DNA of 64,000 bases from Desulfocurvus vexinensis DSM 17965 (lineage in GTDB: Bacteria; Desulfobacterota; Desulfovibrionia; Desulfovibrionales; Desulfovibrionaceae). A model generated the notes under the pieces. The model made no database searches and had not been told where the DNA came from. It saw only the letters and a list, made by a program, of their open reading frames with translations. Numbering within the stretch: position 1 is the stretch's first letter; each line of letters begins with the position of its first letter. The position numbers and the translations under genes were made by a program. The stretch lies in the NCBI RefSeq assembly GCF_000519125.1, contig NZ_JAEX01000007.1:62001-126000 (forward strand), read 5' to 3'. Below are positions 29,725 to 38,068 of the stretch, piece after piece.

Positions 29725-30222
29725 ATGGACGGCATCCACAGCCACAGGGAACTGGACATCTACTTCCAGGGCATGGACCACACCGACACGAAGCATGTGG
29801 ACAGCGACAGGAGCCTGCGGGAATTCCTGGCCGGAATGCTCGGCTATGCCCCGCCCTGGCTGAGGGTCCTCTACCGGGTCCGGCGGCTGCTGGCTACGGC
29901 CCTCGGCCTGGAGCGCCACGGCGGAGCGGGCCCGGCGTTGGCGCCCCGGGAACTGCCTTTCACGCCCGGAGGGCATGTGTCGTTCTTCGTTGTCCGCGCC
30001 GCGCGGGAGGACGCCTACTGGGTGGCCCAGGCCCCCAGGGACAGACACCTGGAGGCCTGGGTCGGCGTGGTTGCCGAAGCCCTGGGCCCCGGGCGCAACC
30101 GGTTCCATGTCTTCACCTCGGTCCGCCACCTGCATTGGACCGGCCCCGTGTACTTCACCCTGATCCGCCCGTTCCACCACCTCGTGGTCGCGGCCATGAT
30201 GCGCGCCGGGGCCAAAGGATAG
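29725..30222 (+). CDS. DUF2867-like hypothetical protein
   Basis: This 165-residue protein starts at ATG 29725 behind AGGAG. I see family features of DUF2867: an early D-x-F/Y segment, WLRVLYRVRRLLATALGL near residue 45-62, DRHLEAWVGVVAEAL near 105-118, and a C-terminal HWTGPVYFTLIRPFHHLVVAAMM block. It is predicted to be cytoplasmic and has no catalytic motif I can name. In other genomes the family is found alone or fused to short-chain dehydrogenase-like domains. It is a single gene between priA and the EAL/HDOD protein and its role is unknown. Confidence 0.72.
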   Translation: MDGIHSHRELDIYFQGMDHTDTKHVDSDRSLREFLAGMLGYAPPWLRVLYRVRRLLATALGLERHGGAGPALAPRELPFTPGGHVSFFVVRAAREDAYWVAQAPRDRHLEAWVGVVAEALGPGRNRFHVFTSVRHLHWTGPVYFTLIRPFHHLVVAAMMRAGAKG

Positions 30223-30250
30223 CAAGGCAGCACAGCATCGCCCTTGAGCA

Positions 30251-30279
30251 TTGACGGATTCTCGCCATTCGGGCTATCG
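30251..30279 (+). promoter_or_regulatory. Promoter of the EAL/HDOD gene
   Basis: TTGACG (30251-30256) and CTATCG (30274-30279) with a 17-base spacer lie just before the start of the signalling protein gene. The -10 match is moderate. Confidence 0.45.
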
Positions 30280-30302
30280 TCCCGACAATGACAGGAGAAT
30301 CC

Positions 30303-31547
30303 ATGCACGACGCCATCGGTTCCGCAGGGGCCAACCCCGTGTTCTTCGCCCGCCAGCCCGTGCTCGACGCCAAGCGCCGGGTCTGGGGCTACGAGCTGCT
30401 GGGCGGGGAGGTGCGCCAGGGCATCTTCCACCTCTTCCCCGGGCAGGAGGCCGCCACCAGCCTGGGGTCGAGCACCTATTTCGGCCTGCGCGAGGCCCTG
30501 GACCGCGGCAAGAAGGTCATGGTCGCCTTCGACGCCGCAGGGGTGCTGGCCGGGCTGCCCCGGGCCCTGCCGCCCCAGGGCGGCTGCCTGCGCCTGCACC
30601 TGGAGGGCAAGCCCTCGCCCGAGCTGCTGGCGGCCCTGGAGGCCCTGCGCGCCGAGGGCTACCTCGTGGCCCTGGACGTGGCCCCCGGCTCCCCGGCCCT
30701 GGGGGCCGCGCGGCTGGCCGACGTGCTCATCATGGAGCAGGGCCCCGGCGCCCTGCCCCCGGCCATGGCGCGGCTGGCCGCCAAGAAGGCCCAGACCCTG
30801 GCCCGGGGCGTGCGCAACATCGAGCAGTTCCAGGCCGCCCGCGACCACGGCCACACCCTGTTCCAGGGCCCGTTCATCAAGGAAGCCGAGCTGCTGCCCG
30901 GGCGCAAGCTGACCTCCAGCGAGGTCTCGCGGCTCAAGATGCTGCGGCTCATGGAAGCCGACGACCCCGACCTGGACGCCATGGCCGCCGCCGTCAAGGG
31001 CGATGTGGCCGTGAGCTTCCGGCTGCTGACCCTGCTCAACAGCCCGGCCTTCGGCCTGCTGCACAAGGTGGAGTCCGTGGACCACGCCGTGCGCCTGCTG
31101 GGCTGGGACAAGCTCAAGGGCTGGCTGCGAGCCGTGCTGCTGGCCGATATGGCCGGGCAGGGCGAGGCGCCCCAGGAGCTGGCCACCCTGTCCATGCAGC
31201 GCGGGCGCTTCCTGGAGATCATCACCACCGAGTACGACTACTGGGACTTCAACCCCGGGACCATGTTCCTGCTCGGGCTATTCTCCCTGCTGGACGCCAT
31301 CCTGGGCATGCCCATGGCCGAGGTGGCCGGGCTGCTGCCCCTGGACGCCAAGCTCCAGGGCTCACTGCGCCGCACCCCGGGCAACGACCACGAAGGCCTG
31401 TTCCTGCTCATGGAGGCCCTGGAGGACGGCGACTGGGACGGCCTGCGCGCCCAATGCGCCCGCCTGGGCTTCGACCTGGAAACGGTCAAGGCCGCCTACG
31501 CCTCGGCGGTGCAGTGGGCGGACATGTTCCTGGCCGCGCGCAACTAG
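30303..31547 (+). CDS. EAL-like plus HDOD signalling protein (YuxH family)
   Basis: This 414-residue cytoplasmic protein joins a degenerate EAL domain (residues 1-190; FFARQPVLDAKRRVWGYELLGG) to an HDOD domain (about 200-395; SSEVSRLKMLRLM, VAVSFRLLTLLNSPAFGLL). The EAL part has lost the catalytic EAL triad and metal residues seen in active c-di-GMP phosphodiesterases, so it is probably a binding or scaffold domain. HDOD proteins act in signalling to motility and stress pathways without known hydrolase activity. ATG 30303 is favoured over the in-frame ATG at 30288 because CAGGAG lies 6 bases before it. Confidence 0.88.
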   Translation: MHDAIGSAGANPVFFARQPVLDAKRRVWGYELLGGEVRQGIFHLFPGQEAATSLGSSTYFGLREALDRGKKVMVAFDAAGVLAGLPRALPPQGGCLRLHLEGKPSPELLAALEALRAEGYLVALDVAPGSPALGAARLADVLIMEQGPGALPPAMARLAAKKAQTLARGVRNIEQFQAARDHGHTLFQGPFIKEAELLPGRKLTSSEVSRLKMLRLMEADDPDLDAMAAAVKGDVAVSFRLLTLLNSPAFGLLHKVESVDHAVRLLGWDKLKGWLRAVLLADMAGQGEAPQELATLSMQRGRFLEIITTEYDYWDFNPGTMFLLGLFSLLDAILGMPMAEVAGLLPLDAKLQGSLRRTPGNDHEGLFLLMEALEDGDWDGLRAQCARLGFDLETVKAAYASAVQWADMFLAARN

Positions 31548-31608
31548 CCGGGGCGCTGCAAGGCGTCGCGCACGCCCCGCCCCGGTCGGGAGAGTGGTGG
31601 CGCGCCTT

Positions 31609-31626
31609 GTGACGCAGCGTGATTCC
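31609..31626 (+). repeat. 18 bp element, copy 1, upstream of the TRAP binding-protein gene
   Basis: GTGACGCAGCGTGATTCC occurs here in the direction of the binding-protein gene. The complementary strand at 35273-35290 carries GTAACGCAGCGTGATTCC, 17 of 18 identical, pointing at the membrane-subunit genes. It could be a shared operator or a mobile-element remnant. Confidence 0.6.
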
Positions 31627-31645
31627 CGAAACAAACGCATTCGTG

Positions 31646-31671
31646 GAGCCAGCGGGGCAACTCGCTGGCTC
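31646..31671. terminator. Possible terminator after the EAL/HDOD gene
   Basis: A perfect 9 bp stem (GAGCCAGCG) with an 8-base loop lies about 100 bases after the stop. Only a short CTTG follows, so termination is uncertain. Confidence 0.4.
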
Positions 31672-32079
31672 TTGCGTCCGCGCAGGGAGGCGAGGCGGCG
31701 CAGGCCCGTTGGCGAAACCCGGCCTGGCTGAAGCGTCCGGCCTTGCCGCTGGTGCGCGGCGCATGGGGCCTGATGCGGATGCGCCGCAGCCGGGGCCTTG
31801 CGCAGGCCCGGACCGCCGCGCCCGGCGCTCCTGAGCCGCGCGCAGCGCCGCGTTCGCGCCCCGGCTTCCCGCCACGCGGCCCTGCCCGCTGCGCGCCGTC
31901 CCCCGCCGCACCCGGGCCCAAGCCCGAACCCTCGCCCCCTGCCACCCCGCGCCCACACCCCGCCCCGCACCCGCCACCCTGCGCCCCGGGCCCCGCATGC
32001 GCCCTTTCCCTGGGCCGCGAAATGCGCTATGCCCTGCCGATAGATTATTCCAACCCCTTGCATCCGAGGTAGATTTCCC

Positions 32080-33162
32080 ATGAAACGTCGCGAGTTCCTG
32101 AAGAAATCCGGCATCGGCCTGGCCGCTGGCGTGGCCGCCGGGGCCGTGGCGGCCCCCGCCGTCCTGGCCAAGCCGTCCTTTTCCTGGAAGATGGTCACCT
32201 CCTGGCCCGCCGGGATGCCCATCCTGCAAACCGGCGCCGAGCGCTTCGCCAAGCTGGTGGACGAGCTGTCCGACGGCGAGCTGACCATCGAGGTCTACGC
32301 GGGGGGCGAGCTGGTGCCGCCCATGGGCGCCTTCGACGCCGTGTCCCAGGGCATGGTCCAGTGCTACCACAGCGCGTCCTACTACTGGGCGGGCAACCAC
32401 CCCGGCACCCAGTGGTTCACCTCGGTGCCCTTCGGCATGAACACCGCCGGGTACAACGCCTGGTTCCACGCGGGCAACGGCCTGGCCCTGTGGGAGGAGC
32501 TGTACGCGCGCTTCAACCTCGTGCCCCGGCCCCTGGGCTCCACGTCCTTCCAGATGGGCGGCTGGTTCAACAAGAAGGTCGATTCCCTGGAGGCCCTCAA
32601 GGGCCTGAAGCTGCGCTTCCCGGGGCTGGCGGGCAAGGTCTACTCCAAGGCCGGGGCCTCGGTGGTCCTTCTGCCCGGCGGCGAGGTCTACACCTCGCTG
32701 GAGCGCGGCGTCATCGACGCCACCGACTGGGTCGGCCCCGTGCTCGACCTGCGCATGGGCCTGAACCGCGTGGCCAAGTACTACTACACCCCCGCCTGGC
32801 AGGAGCCCACGGGCTTCACCGAGGTGGTCTTCAACAAGGCCGCCTACGAGGCCCTGCCTGCGGACCTCAAGGCCGTGCTCGACGCCGCCGCCGCCAAGAT
32901 GACCAGCGTCATGCTCGCCGAGTTCGACATCCAGAGCGCCCGCGCCCTGGCCGAAATCCGCGCCGAGGGCAAGGTGGAGATCGTCTCCTTCCCCGACGAG
33001 GTGCTGGCCACCTTCCGCACCCTGTCCGCCGAGGTGCTCGAAGAGGAGGCCGAAAAGGACCCCATGGCCCGCAAGATCCACGACGACTACAAGGCCTTCA
33101 TGGCCGAGTGGCTGAGCTGGACGGCGGTCACGGACAAGGAATACTTCGCGCGGATGGTCTAG
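32080..33162 (+). CDS. dctP: TRAP transporter periplasmic binding protein (DctP/TakP type)
   Basis: This 360-residue protein captures an organic acid for TRAP uptake. Its N-terminus KRREFLKKSGIGLAAGVAAG is a twin-arginine-like export signal (Arg3-Arg4), cleaved after VLA near residue 30. The mature part reads SWKMVTSWPAGMPILQTGAERFAKLV, then YHSASYYWAGNHPGTQWF and LKGLKLRFPGLAGKVYSKAG with the conserved Arg that grips the carboxylate, resembling the TakP alpha-keto-acid group. The two membrane subunits are encoded on the opposite strand, converging on it, rather than in the usual same-strand operon. The substrate is likely a keto or hydroxy acid such as pyruvate or lactate; that is inference. 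Confidence 0.9.
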   Translation: MKRREFLKKSGIGLAAGVAAGAVAAPAVLAKPSFSWKMVTSWPAGMPILQTGAERFAKLVDELSDGELTIEVYAGGELVPPMGAFDAVSQGMVQCYHSASYYWAGNHPGTQWFTSVPFGMNTAGYNAWFHAGNGLALWEELYARFNLVPRPLGSTSFQMGGWFNKKVDSLEALKGLKLRFPGLAGKVYSKAGASVVLLPGGEVYTSLERGVIDATDWVGPVLDLRMGLNRVAKYYYTPAWQEPTGFTEVVFNKAAYEALPADLKAVLDAAAAKMTSVMLAEFDIQSARALAEIRAEGKVEIVSFPDEVLATFRTLSAEVLEEEAEKDPMARKIHDDYKAFMAEWLSWTAVTDKEYFARMV

Positions 33163-33187
33163 CCCCGCGCCGGGCCGAAAACCGAAG

Positions 33188-33215
33188 GGCCGCCGCTCCC
33201 CGGGGAGCGGCGGCC
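33188..33215. terminator. Shared terminator of the convergent TRAP genes
   Basis: A perfect 14 bp inverted repeat (GGCCGCCGCTCCCC) followed by TTT lies between the binding-protein stop and the large-permease stop. Confidence 0.8.
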
Positions 33216-33254
33216 TTTCGCGTTGGGCGCGGGTGCCCCGGCGCCGGGCCGGGG

Positions 33255-34586
33255 TCAGCGCATGGCGGCGGGCAGCCACAGCAGCAGCTGCGGAAAGGCC
33301 ACGCACAGCACAAGCACCAGGAGCTGGATGAGCACGAAGGGGATGATGCCCTTGTAGATGGCCCCCGTGGACACCCCCGGCGGGCACACGCCCTTGAGGT
33401 AGAACAGTGAGAACCCGAAGGGCGGGGTCAGAAACGAGGTTTGCAGGTTCACGGCGAAAATGAGCGCCAGCCACACGGGGTCGAACCCCGCCTCCACGAG
33501 CAGCGGCGCCACCACCGGCACCTGGATGAAGGTGATCTCGATGAAATCCAGGAAAAAGCCCATGACAAAGATGAGCGCCATGATCACCGCCAGCACGCCC
33601 CACTTGTCGAAGGGCAGCGCGGCGATGAAGTCGCGCACCAGGTGGTCGCCGCCCAGGCCGCGGAACACCAGCCCGAAGGCCGTGGCGCCCACCAGGATGA
33701 TGAAGATCATGCTCGTCAGCCGCGTGGTGGACTCCATGACCTCGGCCAGCATCCGGCGGGTCAGGCGGCCGTGGGCCGCCGCCAGCCCCAGGGCGCCCAC
33801 GGCGCCCACCCCGGCGGCCTCGGTGGGCGAGGCCACCCCGGCGAAGATGGTGCCCAGCACGGCCACGATGAGCAGCAGCGGCGGGCCGAAGGCCGCCAGG
33901 AGCTGCGCGGCCCCGGGCCCGGCCTGGGGCGCGGCGCAGGCGTCCGCCCCGCCGGAGAGCCCCGAAACCAACGGCGCGCGCTCGGGGTGCAGCCGCGCGT
34001 AGGCCAGGATGTAGACGATGTACAGCCCGACCATCATGAACCCCGGCACCAGCGCGCCGACGAACAGGTCGCCCACGGGCACGCCGATGATGTCGCCCAG
34101 CAAAATGAGCACGATGGACGGCGGGATGATCTGCCCCAGGGTGCCCGAGGCGGCGATGGTGCCTGTGGCCAGGGGGTGGGCGTAGCCGCAGCGCAGCATG
34201 GCGGGCAGGGCCAGAAGGCCCATGGTCACCACCGTGGCGCCGACGATGCCCGTGGAGGCCCCAAGCAGCGCGCCCACCAGGACCACCGACACGGCCATGC
34301 CCCCGCGCACGCGCCCGAAGAGCAGGCCCATGGACTCGATGAGCCGCGTGGCGATGCCCGAGCGCTCCATGGCCATGCCCATGAAGATGAACAGCGGCAC
34401 GGCAGTGAGCGTGAAGTTGCTCATCACGCCCCAGATGCGCAGGGGCAGCAGGTTGAAGAAATCCAGCCCGAACCCGGCCACCCCGAAGATCAGGGACGTG
34501 CCCAGCAGCGTGAAGGCCACGGGAAAGCCCAGCAGCAAGAGCCCCGTGGCGGTGACGAAGAGCCATCCGGCCAGCGCGTGGTCCAT
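33255..34586 (-). CDS. dctM: TRAP transporter large permease (DctM)
   Basis: This 443-residue inner-membrane protein has about twelve hydrophobic segments and matches the DctM family that drives sodium- or proton-coupled uptake. Typical stretches are LLLGFPVAFTLLGTSLIFGV at the start, PLFIFMGMAMERSGIA and GTLGQIIPPSIVLILLGDIIGVPVGDLF, the last being the conserved substrate/ion loop. It begins 1 base after the small-subunit stop, so the pair is coupled. Residues 175-215 form a cytoplasmic loop somewhat longer than usual, with an Ala/Gly insertion. Confidence 0.92.
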   Translation of the reverse strand: MDHALAGWLFVTATGLLLLGFPVAFTLLGTSLIFGVAGFGLDFFNLLPLRIWGVMSNFTLTAVPLFIFMGMAMERSGIATRLIESMGLLFGRVRGGMAVSVVLVGALLGASTGIVGATVVTMGLLALPAMLRCGYAHPLATGTIAASGTLGQIIPPSIVLILLGDIIGVPVGDLFVGALVPGFMMVGLYIVYILAYARLHPERAPLVSGLSGGADACAAPQAGPGAAQLLAAFGPPLLLIVAVLGTIFAGVASPTEAAGVGAVGALGLAAAHGRLTRRMLAEVMESTTRLTSMIFIILVGATAFGLVFRGLGGDHLVRDFIAALPFDKWGVLAVIMALIFVMGFFLDFIEITFIQVPVVAPLLVEAGFDPVWLALIFAVNLQTSFLTPPFGFSLFYLKGVCPPGVSTGAIYKGIIPFVLIQLLVLVLCVAFPQLLLWLPAAMR

Positions 34587-34587
34587 G

Positions 34588-35109
34588 CTAGCGCCCCTTC
34601 CGGGGCGCGGTGCGCCCCGTGAGCACGAACAGGTTGCGCATCAAGAACGCCACGCCCTGCAAGGCCAGCAGCCCGAAGCCCAGGGGGATCAGCGCCTTGA
34701 GCACCCAGCGCGCGGGCAGGCCGCCGGGGTCCGGCGAGATCTCGTGCATGGCCAGGCTGAACTTCACGAAGGGTATGGAGGTCTCGATGACCAGCCAGCA
34801 GCCCGGGAACAGGAAGACCAGGCAGCCCAGCACGTTGATCAGCGCCCGGGTGCGCCGGGAAAAACGCTGGTAGAACACGTCCACGCGCACGTGGTCGTCG
34901 TGCAGCAGGGTGTAGGCCCCGCCCAGCAGGAACAGGGCGGCAAAGGCGTGCCATTCCAGCTCGCGCAGGGCGGTGTTGCTGTAGCTGAAGAAGTAGCGCA
35001 GGGCCACGTCGGCGGCGACCACCAGCACCAGCAGCAGCGAGAGCAGCTTCGCCGCGCCGCCTGCGGCCTGGGTGGTCTTGTCGATGGCCCGGAGAAGGGC
35101 GTCGAGCAT
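34588..35109 (-). CDS. dctQ: TRAP transporter small permease (DctQ)
   Basis: This 173-residue protein has the four membrane helices of DctQ subunits. The start is placed at ATG 35109, where AAGGATCC lies upstream, since the longer open frame adds Pro/Arg-rich sequence that does not fit the family. Landmarks are LLLVLVVAADVALRYFF, LEWHAFAALFLLGGAYTLLHDDHVRVDVFYQRFS (the strongly conserved H-x-D-x-V-RVD pattern) and a final helix near residues 140-162. It pairs with DctM downstream. Confidence 0.9.
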   Translation of the reverse strand: MLDALLRAIDKTTQAAGGAAKLLSLLLVLVVAADVALRYFFSYSNTALRELEWHAFAALFLLGGAYTLLHDDHVRVDVFYQRFSRRTRALINVLGCLVFLFPGCWLVIETSIPFVKFSLAMHEISPDPGGLPARWVLKALIPLGFGLLALQGVAFLMRNLFVLTGRTAPRKGR

Positions 35110-35272
35110 GGGCAGGATCCTTGTCGGGCAATGGGCGCGCACGCGGCGCGGGAAAGCCCAATCGATTACCAGCCCCGCCCCGGGACCGCAACGGAAAAAG
35201 CGCCCGCCCGGGCCCCGGGAGTCCGGCGGCAGCGGGCGCGGGCGGGCCCAGGGCGCGGAGCCCCGGGCGACA

Positions 35273-35290
35273 GGAATCACGCTGCGTTAC
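35273..35290 (-). repeat. 18 bp element, copy 2, upstream of the TRAP permease genes
   Basis: Read on the minus strand the sequence is GTAACGCAGCGTGATTCC, one mismatch from the copy at 31609-31626. It lies about 165 bases before dctQ and about 60 bases after the glgP stop, inverted relative to copy 1, so both copies face their own TRAP arm. Confidence 0.6.
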
Positions 35291-35350
35291 AGGACAGGCC
35301 CCCATCTCCCGGTTGGGGCGGAAGGTGGACAGCGTCTTGCAACTTTACAC

Positions 35351-37822
35351 CTAGCGGCCCAGGGGCGGCGAGTTCCAGATGCGCTCGGCGTACTCGCGCA
35401 CCGAGCGGTCGCTGGAGAACTTGCCCATGTTGGCCGCGTTGAGGATGGACTTGCGCGTCCAGGCCTCGGGGTCGTCGAAGAGCCGGTCCACCCGGCGCTG
35501 GGTGTCCACATAGTCGCGGAAATCCGCCAGCAGCATGTACCAGTCGCCGTGCTCCAAAAGCGAGTCCACCAGCGGGCGGAACAGGTGCGGGTTGCCGGGC
35601 AGAAAGGCCCCGGTGCCGATCATGTCCAGCACGCGGCGCAGCTCGGGGTCGCGGTCGTAGTATTCGCGGGGGTTGTAGCCGCCCCGGCGCATGGTCTCCA
35701 CCTCGTGGGCCGACAGCCCGAAGATGAAGATGTTCTGCGCGCCGACCTCCTCCATGATCTCCACGTTGGCGCCGTCCAGGGTGCCGATGGTCAGGGCGCC
35801 GTTCATGGCGAACTTCATGTTGCCCGTGCCCGAGGCCTCCATGCCCGCCGTGGAGATCTGCTCCGAGAGGTCGGCGGCGGGGATGATCTTCTCGGCCTGG
35901 GAAATGCAGTAGTTGGGCAAGAACGCCACGCGCAACAGCCCCTGCATGGCCGGGTCGGAGTTCACGGTGTCGGCCACGGCGTTGATGAGCCGGATGATGA
36001 GCTTGGCCTGCTGGTAGCCGGGGGCGGCCTTGCCGCCGAAGAACACCGTGCGCGGGGTGTAATGCGCCCCGGGGTCCTCGCGGATGCGGTTGTACTGCGC
36101 CACGACGTGCATGACGTTGAGCAGCTGACGCTTGTACTCGTGCATCCGCTTGACCTGCACGTCGAACATGGTCTTGGGGTTCACGCCCATGTTGACCTTG
36201 CGCAGCACGTAGCGCGCGAAGCGCTTCTTGTTGTCCAGCTTGGCCCGCGCCCAGCGCTCGCGGAACGCGGCGTCCTCGGCCAGGGGCACCAGCTCGCGCA
36301 GCCGCTCCAGGTCCGTGACCCAGCCCGGGCCGATGGCGTCGGTGATCAGCGCCGACAGAGGCGGGTTGGCCTGGAGTATCCAGCGCCGGGGCGTGACGCC
36401 GTTGGTCACGTTGGTCAGCTTGTCCGGCCAGTGGCTGTGGAAGTCGTTGAACAGGCCGCTCTTGAGGATTTCCGAGTGCAGCGCGGCCACGCCGTTGACC
36501 GTGTGGCTGCCGACGATGGCCAGGTTGGCCATGCGCACGGTGCGCGTGTGGCCCTCGCCGATGAGCGACATGCGCGCCAGGCGTTCGCCGTCGCCGGGGT
36601 AGTGTGCGGCCACCTCGTCCAGGAAGCGGCGGTTGATCTCGAAGATGATCTCCATGTGCCGGGGCAGCAGGCGGCCCAGCAGCTCCACCGGCCAGGTTTC
36701 CAGGGCCTCGGGCAGCACGGTATGGTTGGTGTAGGCAAAAGTGCGGGTGCAGATGTCCCAGGCCTCCTCCCAGCCCAGGGCGTGCTCGTCGAGCAGCAGG
36801 CGCATCAGCTCGGGGATGGCGATGGCCGGGTGGGTGTCGTTGAGCTGTACGGCCACGTAGTCCGGGAAGCTGGCCATGGAGCCATGCAGCTTCATGTGGC
36901 GGCGCATGATGTCCTGGAAAGTGGCGGCGACCATGAAATACTGCTGCTTGAGGCGCAGCTCGCGGCCCTGCTCCACCTTGTCGTTGGGGTAGAGAACCTT
37001 GGTGATGTTCTCGCTGACGACCTTGCTCTCCATGGCGCCCATGTAGTCGCCGCGGTTGAAGTCCGTGAGGTCGAAGTCCTCGCTGGACTGGGCGGACCAC
37101 AGGCGCATGTTGCTCACGTGTTCGCCGCCGTAGCCGGGGATGAGGATATCGCAGGGCATGGCCCGGACCTTCTGGGTGTCCACCCAGCGGCGGCGCGCCA
37201 GGCCGCGCGCGTCCTCGTAGGTTTCGGTGCGGCCATAGAAATGCACGTCGAACAGGTTCTCGCGGCGCACGATCTCCCACGGGCTGCCGTGGCGGCGCCA
37301 GTTGTCGCAGTGCTCCTCCTGCCAGCCGCCGACGATGGTCTGGTGGAAGATGCCGTAGTCGTACATGATGCCGTAGCCGTAGGCCGGGATGCGCAGGGTG
37401 GCCATGGAGTCCATGTAGCACGAGGCCAGCCGCCCCAGGCCGCCGTTGCCCAGGCCCGCATCCCACTCCTCCTCCTCCAGCTCCTCCAGCGAGAAGCCCA
37501 GCCCCTCCACCACCGGGCGCGTGGCCTCGTCCATCTGCATGTTGACCAGGTAGTTCATCAAGAACCGCCCGGGCAGAAATTCCATGGACAGGTAGTACAC
37601 GCGCTTGACCATGGCGTCGTAGTAGGAGCGCTGGGTCTCGATCCACAGGGCGATGAGCCGGTCGCGCACGCTGTAGGCCAGGCCCTGGAAATAGCGGTAT
37701 TTGTTCTTGGCCACGGGGTCGTTGCCCAGGCTGGAGACGATGTGCCGCTCGATGTCCCGGGCCAGGGTGTCCACGTTCTGGAAGCGTTCGAGGCGGGGGC
37801 GGGAATTCTTTTTCTCGGGCAT
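35351..37822 (-). CDS. glgP: Glycogen/alpha-glucan phosphorylase
   Basis: This 823-residue enzyme releases glucose 1-phosphate from glycogen using pyridoxal phosphate. The cofactor lysine lies in EASGTGNMKFAMNGALTIGT, phosphate-binding residues in VKRMHEYKRQLLNV, and the N-terminal half has NGGLGRLASCYMDSMATL. Length and motifs match GlgP/MalP. The ATG has CGAGGT upstream. No glycogen synthase or branching enzyme is nearby; glk and galU in this window handle the products. It stands alone on the minus strand. Confidence 0.95.
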   Translation of the reverse strand: MPEKKNSRPRLERFQNVDTLARDIERHIVSSLGNDPVAKNKYRYFQGLAYSVRDRLIALWIETQRSYYDAMVKRVYYLSMEFLPGRFLMNYLVNMQMDEATRPVVEGLGFSLEELEEEEWDAGLGNGGLGRLASCYMDSMATLRIPAYGYGIMYDYGIFHQTIVGGWQEEHCDNWRRHGSPWEIVRRENLFDVHFYGRTETYEDARGLARRRWVDTQKVRAMPCDILIPGYGGEHVSNMRLWSAQSSEDFDLTDFNRGDYMGAMESKVVSENITKVLYPNDKVEQGRELRLKQQYFMVAATFQDIMRRHMKLHGSMASFPDYVAVQLNDTHPAIAIPELMRLLLDEHALGWEEAWDICTRTFAYTNHTVLPEALETWPVELLGRLLPRHMEIIFEINRRFLDEVAAHYPGDGERLARMSLIGEGHTRTVRMANLAIVGSHTVNGVAALHSEILKSGLFNDFHSHWPDKLTNVTNGVTPRRWILQANPPLSALITDAIGPGWVTDLERLRELVPLAEDAAFRERWARAKLDNKKRFARYVLRKVNMGVNPKTMFDVQVKRMHEYKRQLLNVMHVVAQYNRIREDPGAHYTPRTVFFGGKAAPGYQQAKLIIRLINAVADTVNSDPAMQGLLRVAFLPNYCISQAEKIIPAADLSEQISTAGMEASGTGNMKFAMNGALTIGTLDGANVEIMEEVGAQNIFIFGLSAHEVETMRRGGYNPREYYDRDPELRRVLDMIGTGAFLPGNPHLFRPLVDSLLEHGDWYMLLADFRDYVDTQRRVDRLFDDPEAWTRKSILNAANMGKFSSDRSVREYAERIWNSPPLGR

Positions 37823-38068
37823 GGCGATACCTCGTGCGCACGGCGCGACGCAGCGGTTTGCGGGGGACTACTCCAGCGAAAGTCACAGGTCGGGGGGGTT
37901 TCGTCAAGCCCGATTCGCCCGGCGGCCCACAGCGCTCCTGCGCCCTGGCCCCACGCCATTGTGCCAAACTGCACGCAGTCCATATTGCCCTTCCCTCCTG
38001 CTCCATTTTGGGGCATCATCCGTCAATTTTCCGGCTCACCACACCGCCAACACCCGCACGGAGGGCCC
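37823..38068. other. Divergent intergenic region glgP / FmdE
   Basis: About 245 bases separate glgP (minus) from the FmdE protein (plus). It is locally AT-richer around 37990-38040. GAGG at 38061-38064 is the ribosome site of the plus-strand gene. No confident promoter box or small gene was found. Confidence 0.4.

Larger units (their letters stand above)
31548..32079. other. Long intergenic region before the TRAP binding protein
   Basis: About 530 bases without a convincing gene. It holds one copy of an 18 bp element (31609-31626) that recurs inverted at 35273-35290, then a 9 bp-stem hairpin at 31646-31671 (GAGCCAGCG with its complement). Most of the rest is C-rich low complexity. A ribosome site GAGGTAG precedes the gene at 32080. 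Confidence 0.55.

Noticed and set aside
24447-30225. Very long minus-strand frames opposite cdaR, glmM, galU and priA
   Set aside because: They are composed of His/Gln/Arg/Gly repeats typical of antisense shadows, and the plus-strand proteins are all recognised families.
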